From contig URZW01000014.1 of assembly GCA_900552555.1 (NCBI GenBank), forward strand, positions 1-34,398: 34,398 nt of DNA, in the 5' to 3' direction. A program made the position numbers and the translations under genes. Shown here piece after piece: positions 29,415 through 34,398 of this stretch. The notes under the pieces were generated by a model. That model searched no databases. It was not told the origin of the DNA and saw only the letters and a program-made list of their open reading frames with translations. Source of the DNA: an uncultured Clostridium sp. (GTDB lineage: Bacteria; Bacillota; Clostridia; TANB77; CAG-508). Position 1 is the first letter of the stretch, and every line of letters starts with the position of its first letter.

Positions 29415-29438
29415 AGAAACCCTCCATACCAATTATTA

Positions 29439-29462
29439 TAGAACTATAACTCATAAGTTCTA
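29439..29462. promoter_or_regulatory. operator-like inverted repeat upstream of the XRE gene
   Basis: Perfect seven-base arms TAGAACT and AGTTCTA are separated by ten bases, 25 bases before the start codon of the minus-strand regulator. Confidence 0.5.
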
Positions 29463-29553
29463 ATGAAAATTACCTAAAATATAAAATCAAAAGAATGATT
29501 AACCAATTGGTAACGAGAGAAAAATAGTAAAATCAAAAAGAAAACACAATAAA

Positions 29554-30354
29554 CTAAAACTGGTTATTAGTAAAATCATAGAAATTTCTAAATTCATAAC
29601 CTTGTGATTTCAAATAAGAAATAGACTCCTTTAGTATATTATAAGTTTTATTAACATCTGCAGTATCATGCATCAAAATAATCAAGGTTCCTTTATTTTT
29701 TGAAGTCTTTTTTAAATTATTTAATAACTGGTAATTTGAATATTTTTTTTCAGAATCTCTATTTAAACAATTCCAATCAACATAAACATAATCTAAATTA
29801 GACAAAACCTTAAGAGCATCTTTTTTTTGATTCATGTAAATATGAGACATATATCCATTTGGAAATCTAAAAATATGTGAACTATAATTTTCAACTCCAA
29901 TGGCTTTTGAAATTTCCATATCAGTTGCAACAATTTCATTTTTGAAAGAATCCATATCTTTGTATAAAATTTTATTATTATGATTATAACCATGATTAGC
30001 AATGTAATGTCCTTCATCATATTCACGCTTAACCAATTCAGGATGCTCTTTTACATGTTTCCCAACAACAAAAAAAGTAGCTTTAACATTTTCTTCTTTT
30101 AAAACATCTAGAATTTTACCAGTTGCTTTAGTTGTAGGACCATCATCAAAAGTTAAATATGCTTTTTTATCTGTTGATTTTTCTATATCATTTAAAGAAA
30201 TACTTACATCCACATTGAAAAAAGAATTTTTTTCAAAATCTACAGCAAAAGATTTAGAATTGTATACAAAAAATATAAACAATAATAGTATTAGTGCAAA
30301 AATTATAGAAAATAAATACAAAAATTTTCTATTTTTAATGAATAAAACTTTCAT
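29554..30354 (-). CDS. membrane-anchored polysaccharide deacetylase (peptidoglycan deacetylase-like)
   Basis: A 266-residue protein. One N-terminal helix (about 11-30) anchors it outside the membrane. The NodB domain spans about 63-260. TFDDGPT with Asp70 and Asp71, and the zinc ligands His121 and His125 in NHGYNHNN, are intact; RFPNGY replaces the commoner RFPGG, and LMHD completes the site. Enzymes of this kind remove acetyl groups from GlcNAc or MurNAc in peptidoglycan, giving lysozyme resistance or spore-cortex changes. The start is ATG 30354 after GGAGG; a longer in-frame start at 30390 overlaps that site. The nearby transglycosylase and dap genes fit a cell-wall role. Confidence 0.88.
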   Translation of the reverse strand: MKVLFIKNRKFLYLFSIIFALILLLFIFFVYNSKSFAVDFEKNSFFNVDVSISLNDIEKSTDKKAYLTFDDGPTTKATGKILDVLKEENVKATFFVVGKHVKEHPELVKREYDEGHYIANHGYNHNNKILYKDMDSFKNEIVATDMEISKAIGVENYSSHIFRFPNGYMSHIYMNQKKDALKVLSNLDYVYVDWNCLNRDSEKKYSNYQLLNNLKKTSKNKGTLIILMHDTADVNKTYNILKESISYLKSQGYEFRNFYDFTNNQF

Positions 30355-30396
30355 GATAAACCTCCATAATAATATATATGAAGATAACAAAAAAAT

Positions 30397-30490
30397 AACA
30401 CAATTATCACAATTCAGAAAAATAAAGATACAGTTATTACAAAAGAATAATTGTATTATAAAATCTTAATTTCTGAATATTAATTGTGTT
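30397..30490. repeat. nested hairpin upstream of the deacetylase gene
   Basis: AACACAATTA (30397-30406) pairs with TAATTGTGTT (30481-30490), ATTCAGAAA (30412-30420) with TTTCTGAAT (30470-30478), and GATACAGTTATT (30427-30438) with AATAATTGTATT (30446-30457). It lies in the 298-base gap between the deacetylase and the transglycosylase, probably in the deacetylase leader. It shares no blocks with the AGGTATTTC repeat family. Confidence 0.6.
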
Positions 30491-30565
30491 GGCAAAATGC
30501 AAATTTTATTAACAAATATTCACATTTTATAAATATTAAATTTTAATATATAATGTTTTAAAAAT

Positions 30566-30633
30566 TAGTCATTGAAATGTTCACAATACTTGAAAACTAT
30601 CACCTTCAGGTATTCCGAACATTATCAAGACTA
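30566..30633. repeat. dispersed palindromic repeat (copy D)
   Basis: TAGTC pairs with GACTA, TTGAAATGTTC with GAACATTATCAA (one bulge), and inside AATACTTGAA with TTCAGGTATT. The right half, CTATCACCTTCAGGTATTCC then GAACATTATC, aligns with the right arm of copy A. It lies just after the end of the transglycosylase gene. Confidence 0.65.
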
Positions 30634-30652
30634 GTATTTAAAGACGAAATAA

Positions 30653-31339
30653 CTATTTAATTGATAATGCCTGTTCTTTAGTAATATAACCATATTCAAG
30701 CATTGTATTTAAAACATGATATTGACGTTTTTTAGCTAATGTAGGATTTACAGTTGGAGCATAAACAGAAGGAGCATTAGGAACACCAGCAAGCATAGAA
30801 GACTCATCCAAATTCAAATCTTTTGGAGCTTTATTATAATACCCATAACTAGCATCATAAATTCCATAATGATTATCACCAAAATACGCAGTATTTACAT
30901 ATAACTCAAAAATTTCTTTTTTACTATAATTTTTTTCTAAATCATATGAGGCAAAAAATTCTCCAACTTTTCTAACCCATGATTTATCTTGAGAAAAAAC
31001 AATATTTTTCGCTACCTGTTGAGTTATTGTACTTCCACCTTCTTGTAGTTCTTTATTTTTAACATTTGTAAAAATAGCTCGTCCAATTGCAATAAAGTCA
31101 ACTGGACCATGGTCATAAAATCTGTGGTCTTCAACACTGATTACAGCATTTCTGTAATCAGATGACATATCTTCAAATTTAACAAAATTTTCCTTTCCAG
31201 TAATCTCGTCAACTCTTGTTATTAGTGGTTTTTCTTTTAATGCTTTATTGTAATAGATTTTTCCTATGCCAAGAATTATTAAACAAATTATTATTATTAA
31301 TATTATTATTGTGAATAGTAATTTTTTTATAAATTTCAT
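30653..31339 (-). CDS. monofunctional peptidoglycan glycosyltransferase (GT51)
   Basis: A 228-residue protein. One membrane helix (about 7-27) is followed by a single GT51 domain and no transpeptidase domain. The catalytic Glu70 is in SVEDHRFYDHGPVD, and GGSTITQQVAKN, KKEIFELYVNTAYFG and SMLAGVPNAPSVYAP are the donor/acceptor-site motifs. It polymerises lipid II into glycan chains outside the membrane. The start is ATG 31339, with AAGGATGGTG upstream; ATG 31351 lies too close to that site. A bifunctional PBP truncated by a frameshift is unlikely, because the domain ends cleanly and non-coding repeat follows. Confidence 0.9.
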   Translation of the reverse strand: MKFIKKLLFTIIILIIIICLIILGIGKIYYNKALKEKPLITRVDEITGKENFVKFEDMSSDYRNAVISVEDHRFYDHGPVDFIAIGRAIFTNVKNKELQEGGSTITQQVAKNIVFSQDKSWVRKVGEFFASYDLEKNYSKKEIFELYVNTAYFGDNHYGIYDASYGYYNKAPKDLNLDESSMLAGVPNAPSVYAPTVNPTLAKKRQYHVLNTMLEYGYITKEQALSIK

Positions 31340-31379
31340 ATAAAACACCATCCTTTGTATTTTCAATTATAATACATTA

Positions 31380-31435
31380 CAGTTAGATGAAAATTATTTT
31401 TCACAGGTATTTCAAAAATAATTCGCATTTAATTG
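31380..31435. repeat. dispersed palindromic repeat (copy B)
   Basis: CAGTTAGATG (31380-31389) pairs with CATTTAATTG (31426-31435) using two G-U pairs; inside, AATTATTTTT pairs with AAAAATAATT around CACAGGTATTTC. The loop and right arm match copy A. It lies between the divergent transglycosylase and dapF genes. Confidence 0.65.
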
Positions 31436-31478
31436 CAACAACATTATATATAAAAAACAAAAGTATGTCAAAAAAATC

Positions 31479-31507
31479 TTGTAAAATAAAAAATCTTGTG
31501 ATAGAAT
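31479..31507 (+). promoter_or_regulatory. promoter of dapF-dapL
   Basis: TTGTAA (31479-31484), 17 bases, TAGAAT (31502-31507), with TGA giving an extended -10; start predicted near 31514. Confidence 0.6.
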
Positions 31508-31568
31508 ACAAAACAATAAAATATAACTATATTCTATTTACTATTAATACCTAAATGAGGTGATATTT

Positions 31569-32417
31569 ATGATAAAATTTACAAAAATGCATGGGCTAGG
31601 GAATGATTATGTCTATATTGATGCAATAAATCAAAAAATAGAAAATGAATCATCTCTAGCTCAATTTGTCAGCAACAGACACTTTGGAATAGGCTCAGAC
31701 GGCTTGATTTTAATATGTAAAAGTGAAATTGCGGACTTCAAAATGAGAATGTTCAATTCTGATGGAAGTGAAGCAGAAATGTGTGGAAACGGAATAAGAT
31801 GTGTAGGAAAATTTGTATATGACAAAGGACTTACAAATAAAACAACAGTAAAAATTGAAACACTTGCAGGAATTAAAACATTAATATTAAACACAAAAAA
31901 CGAAAAAGTTGAAACTGCACGAGTTGATATGGGAGAGCCAATATTAGAGGCAGAGAAAATTCCCGTAATATCAACAGAAGAACCAGTAAAAAATCTTGAA
32001 CTAGAAGCTGAAAATCAAAAGTTCAAATTCACATGTGTATCAATGGGAAATCCACATGCCATTACAATAGTAAAAAACACAAAAGAATTTGATGTAGAAA
32101 AATATGGCAAAGTATTAGAAATTGACAAAGCATTTCCTAAAAAAGCAAATATAGAATTTGCACAAATCGTAGACAGACAGAACATCAATATGAGAGTTTG
32201 GGAAAGAGGAGCAGGAGAAACACTAGCGTGTGGAACAGGAGCGTGTGCTACAGCGGTAGCTTGCAACTTAAATGGTCTAACAGACAGAAAAGTGAATATA
32301 GAATTATTAGGTGGAACATTGAATATTGAATGGAATGAAACAGATAATCATGTATATATGACAGGACCTGCAGTAACAGTATTTGATGGAGAACTTTATG
32401 AGGAGGCGATTAGATGA
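31569..32417 (+). CDS. dapF: diaminopimelate epimerase
   Basis: A 282-residue cofactor-free epimerase that turns LL-diaminopimelate into the meso form, for peptidoglycan cross-links and lysine. Two catalytic cysteines act as acid and base: Cys72 in AEMCGNGIRC and Cys221 in LACGTGACA. The conserved start MHGLGNDYVYID and the GNPHAI block are present. The start is ATG 31569 after AGGTGAT (31558-31564); an in-frame GTG at 31560 lies in that ribosome binding site. The last four bases overlap the dapL start (ATGA), so translation is probably coupled. It uses the product of dapL, the next gene. Confidence 0.96.
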   Translation: MIKFTKMHGLGNDYVYIDAINQKIENESSLAQFVSNRHFGIGSDGLILICKSEIADFKMRMFNSDGSEAEMCGNGIRCVGKFVYDKGLTNKTTVKIETLAGIKTLILNTKNEKVETARVDMGEPILEAEKIPVISTEEPVKNLELEAENQKFKFTCVSMGNPHAITIVKNTKEFDVEKYGKVLEIDKAFPKKANIEFAQIVDRQNINMRVWERGAGETLACGTGACATAVACNLNGLTDRKVNIELLGGTLNIEWNETDNHVYMTGPAVTVFDGELYEEAIR

Positions 32418-33649
32418 GTTATATAAATGAAAATTTTTTAGAATTACAAGATAGTTATTTATTTTCTACAATTGCAAAAAAAGTAGCAAAATATACAGAA
32501 GAACACCCAGATAAAAAAATTATAAAATTAGGAATTGGAGATGTAACAAAACCAATAGTTCCAGCATGTGTAGAAGCAATGAAAAAGGCTGTAGAAGAAA
32601 TGGGAACAGCACAAGGATTTAGAGGATACGGACCAGAACAAGGATATGAATTTTTAAGAGAAGAAATATCAAAAAAAGACTACAAAGCAAGAAACATAGA
32701 TATATCAGAAAATGAGATATTTGTATCAGATGGCTCAAAATGTGACTGCGGAAATATAGTTGACATATTTGCACAAGACAACAAAGTTGCAATTACAGAC
32801 CCAGTTTACCCAGTGTATTTGGACACAAATGTAATGTCAGGAAGAAGCGGAAAATATAATAAAGAAAAAGAAACATACGACAAAATCGTATATTTACCAG
32901 TAACTGCAGAAAATGACTTTAAACCAGAATTGCCAAAGGAAAGAGTTGATTTAATATATTTATGCTTTCCAAACAACCCAACTGGAACAGTATTAGATAA
33001 AAATGAATTAGAAAAATGGGTTAAATATGCAAGGGAAAATAAATCAATCATTTTATATGATGCAGCATACGAAGCATTTATAACAGAAGAAAACATACCA
33101 CATAGCATTTATGAAATAGATGGAGCAAAAGAAGTGGCAATAGAATTTAAAAGCTATTCAAAAACTGCTGGATTTACAGGCGTTAGATGTGGATATGTTG
33201 TAATACCTGAAGAGTTAAAAGGATATACAAAAAATGGAGAAGAAGTAAGTTTAAACAAATTATGGAATAGAAGAACTTGTACAAAATTTAATGGAACTCC
33301 GTATATTACTCAAAGAGCGGCACAAGCAATTTATACAGAAGAAGGTCAAAAACAAATAAGGGAAAACATTAATTATTATTTAGAAAATGCCAAAATTATT
33401 AGAGAGGGATTAGAAAAAGCAGGATTCACAGTGTATGGAGGAGTTAATTCACCATATATTTGGCTTAAGATTCCAGATGGTATGACTTCTTGGGAGTTCT
33501 TTGATAATTTATTGGAAGAGGCTAATGTTGTTGGTACACCTGGAAGCGGTTTTGGTCCACATGGTGAAGGATACTTTAGACTTACTGCTTTTAATACTAA
33601 AGAAAATACAATTGAGGCAATTGAGAGAATTAAAAATATAAATTTATAA
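32414..33649 (+). CDS. dapL: LL-diaminopimelate aminotransferase
   Basis: A 411-residue PLP enzyme that makes LL-diaminopimelate from tetrahydrodipicolinate and glutamate in one step, replacing the acylated DapD/DapC/DapE route. The family blocks are IKLGIGDVTKPI and GFRGYGPEQGYEFLRE at the start, FVSDGSKCDCGNI, LCFPNNPTGT, and the PLP lysine Lys250 in SYSKTAGFTGVRCGY. The C-terminal GTPGSGFGPHGEGYFRLTAF contains the conserved substrate Arg. It overlaps dapF by four bases; AGGAGG in the end of dapF is its ribosome binding site. Together they supply meso-DAP to the neighbouring wall-building functions. Confidence 0.96.
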   Translation: MSYINENFLELQDSYLFSTIAKKVAKYTEEHPDKKIIKLGIGDVTKPIVPACVEAMKKAVEEMGTAQGFRGYGPEQGYEFLREEISKKDYKARNIDISENEIFVSDGSKCDCGNIVDIFAQDNKVAITDPVYPVYLDTNVMSGRSGKYNKEKETYDKIVYLPVTAENDFKPELPKERVDLIYLCFPNNPTGTVLDKNELEKWVKYARENKSIILYDAAYEAFITEENIPHSIYEIDGAKEVAIEFKSYSKTAGFTGVRCGYVVIPEELKGYTKNGEEVSLNKLWNRRTCTKFNGTPYITQRAAQAIYTEEGQKQIRENINYYLENAKIIREGLEKAGFTVYGGVNSPYIWLKIPDGMTSWEFFDNLLEEANVVGTPGSGFGPHGEGYFRLTAFNTKENTIEAIERIKNINL

Positions 33650-33708
33650 TAAATTTTATAGGCATAATAAATATAAATAAAAAAATAATAAATATTTACT
33701 AAAAAGTA

Positions 33709-33737
33709 TTGATAAATAAAAAAAAGTTTAGTATAAT
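33709..33737 (+). promoter_or_regulatory. promoter-like sequence without a matching + strand gene
   Basis: TTGATA (33709-33714), 17 bases, TATAAT (33732-33737). Transcription from about 33744 would run through the hairpin at 33769-33808 and antisense to the end of the XRE gene. The region is so AT-rich that a chance match is possible. Confidence 0.3.
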
Positions 33738-33760
33738 TAACTAGTAATTAAATATAGAAC

Positions 33761-33808
33761 AAAAAAATACACAACTTTTAATTTCGACAAATAACTTAAA
33801 AGTTGTGT
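33761..33808 (-). terminator. terminator of the 33828-34079 XRE gene
   Basis: ACACAACTTTTAA (33769-33781) pairs perfectly with 33796-33808. On the minus strand it is followed by TATTTTTTT (33768-33761). Confidence 0.8.
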
Positions 33809-33827
33809 AACATAGAATATTTAATTG

Positions 33828-34079
33828 CTATTTTTCAAATCTATCTAAAGCTTCAACATCAGTAAATAGAGGAGAATCGAAAAAATCTTTTAATTGAATA
33901 TTTAAACCTTCACAAATATGAATTATAGAGCTAATAGTAGGTTCTTTAACCTTACCACGCCTACAATCACTTATTATAGAATTTGATATTCCAGCTTTAT
34001 ATGAAAGCTTATAAGCAGTTAAATTATTTTCTTTTAGCAGCTCATCTATTCTAAGTTTTATTGCCTCTGATAATAACAT
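33828..34079 (-). CDS. XRE-family repressor of the second pilin module
   Basis: An 83-residue protein. The helix-turn-helix (about 5-65) reads LRIDELLKENNLTAYKLSYKAGISNSIISDCRRGKVKEPTISSIIHICEGLNIQLKDFF, a CI-like class common as a small repressor in firmicutes; the last 15 residues are a tail. The start is ATG 34079 after AAGGTGAT; a longer in-frame start at 34130 would overlap the promoter (-10 TATACT at 34113-34108, extended by TGA). The palindrome at 34129-34156 overlaps its -35 region, so it is probably autoregulated. It is divergent from the pilin-like gene at 34239. Confidence 0.86.
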   Translation of the reverse strand: MLLSEAIKLRIDELLKENNLTAYKLSYKAGISNSIISDCRRGKVKEPTISSIIHICEGLNIQLKDFFDSPLFTDVEALDRFEK

Positions 34080-34128
34080 AAAATCACCTTCTAACAAATT
34101 AAAATAAAGTATATCAAAATAAAAATAC

Positions 34129-34156
34129 AAAATATTCGGAAATATCCGAATATTTT
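34129..34156. promoter_or_regulatory. operator-like palindrome 1 of the second XRE/pilin module
   Basis: Perfect 12-base arms AAAATATTCGGA (34129-34140) and TCCGAATATTTT (34145-34156) are separated by AATA. The core TTCGGA-N4-TCCGAA recurs at 34206-34221. Confidence 0.75.
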
Positions 34157-34167
34157 TTGAAATTATA

Positions 34168-34196
34168 TTGAAAATTTAAAAGTAATGTGATATTCT
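34168..34196 (+). promoter_or_regulatory. promoter of the second pilin-like gene
   Basis: TTGAAA (34168-34173), 17 bases, TATTCT (34191-34196) preceded by TGA (extended -10). The start is predicted near 34203, at the edge of operator 2. Confidence 0.6.
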
Positions 34197-34205
34197 TTTT
34201 TTATA

Positions 34206-34221
34206 TTCGGATACTTCCGAA
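34206..34221. promoter_or_regulatory. operator-like palindrome 2 of the second XRE/pilin module
   Basis: TTCGGA (34206-34211), TACT, TCCGAA (34216-34221), the same core and spacing as palindrome 1, placed at the predicted transcription start of the pilin-like gene, where a bound repressor would block it. Confidence 0.75.
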
Positions 34222-34238
34222 CATAAAAGGAGGAAAAA

Positions 34239-34398
34239 ATGAACAAAACAAAAGAAAATAAAGCTATAACTTTAGTTACTTTGGTAATAACGATTATTAT
34301 TTTATTATTACTAGCAGGAATTGCGATAGCAAATTTATGCGGAGAAAATGGAATATTTTCGAAGGTTAAACAAGCTAAAAAAGCACAAATAGAATCAG
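34239..34398 (+). CDS. pilin-signal protein, cut by the window edge
   Basis: The first 53 codons of a longer gene, with the ribosome binding site AAAAGGAGG. The N-terminus MNKTKENKA is followed by ITLVTLVITIIILLLLAGIAI, then NLCGENGIFSKVKQAKKAQIES. This is the same leader-helix-stalk pattern as at 16572 and 21764, with Ala instead of Gly before the presumed cut site and Thr in place of Glu5. The stalk motif GENGIFSKVKQAKK closely matches the TQTGLFKKVKLAKQK part of the 21764 protein. The outer domain is not visible. It is controlled by the divergent XRE repressor, judging by the two operators. Confidence 0.75.
   Translation, partial: MNKTKENKAITLVTLVITIIILLLLAGIAIANLCGENGIFSKVKQAKKAQIES

Overview
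The window is very AT-rich DNA from a spore-forming, low-GC Gram-positive bacterium, most likely an uncultured member of the Clostridia. The evidence is a SpoIVFA-like/SpoIVFB pair, a GerS/YdcC-like LolA-fold protein next to a MazF (EndoA) toxin, MinD together with MinE, DapL-type lysine/DAP synthesis, strong AGGAGG or GGTGAT ribosome binding sites, and heavy use of ATA, AGA and TTA codons. I cannot name the species. There is no rRNA, CRISPR array, insertion sequence or prophage.

Layout. 1-2.7 kb: membrane-anchored NRCH nuclease, small acidic protein, YfcE-like phosphoesterase, membrane-anchored unknown. 2.8-6.5 kb: divergent radical SAM protein (-) and Mg2+ P-type ATPase (+). 6.7-9.6 kb: left-handed beta-helix acyltransferase-like protein, polytopic GT-C-like membrane protein, small DUF6514-like protein. 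9.65-12.4 kb: perfect 33-bp inverted repeat, topA, tRNA-Gly(GCC), tRNA-Cys(GCA). 12.6-14.5 kb: unknown helical protein (-), TVP38/VTT membrane protein, tail-anchored unknown. 14.8-20.1 kb: spoIVFA-like M23 peptidase, spoIVFB, pilin-like protein, minD, extended minE, frameshifted rodA. 20.1-24 kb: tandem GGGACGTTCC repeats, dus, an XRE repressor divergent from a pilin-like/discoidin protein, gerS-like gene, orphan mazF. 24-28.8 kb: HD-GYP protein (-), aspS with a large palindromic leader, PIN-domain protein, TSCPD protein. 29-33.6 kb: XRE regulator, polysaccharide deacetylase and monofunctional transglycosylase (all -), then dapF-dapL (+). 33.8 kb to the end: a second XRE repressor divergent from a second pilin-like gene, cut by the window edge.

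Much of the content serves the cell envelope: precursor supply (dapF, dapL), glycan polymerisation and elongation (GT51 enzyme, rodA), glycan modification (deacetylase), division-site placement (minDE) and spore morphogenesis (spoIVFA/B, gerS).

Three patterns go beyond routine annotation. First, a compact module occurs twice: a small XRE repressor, two palindromic operators, and a divergent pilin-signal protein, with different operator sequences in each copy. Second, a degenerate palindromic intergenic repeat family has at least six members, one of which forms a 227-base structure with perfect 45-bp arms beginning at the predicted aspS transcription start. Third, both tRNAs have C at T-loop position 55, normally an almost invariant U. 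All functional calls come from reading the sequence and from family knowledge; no database search was run.
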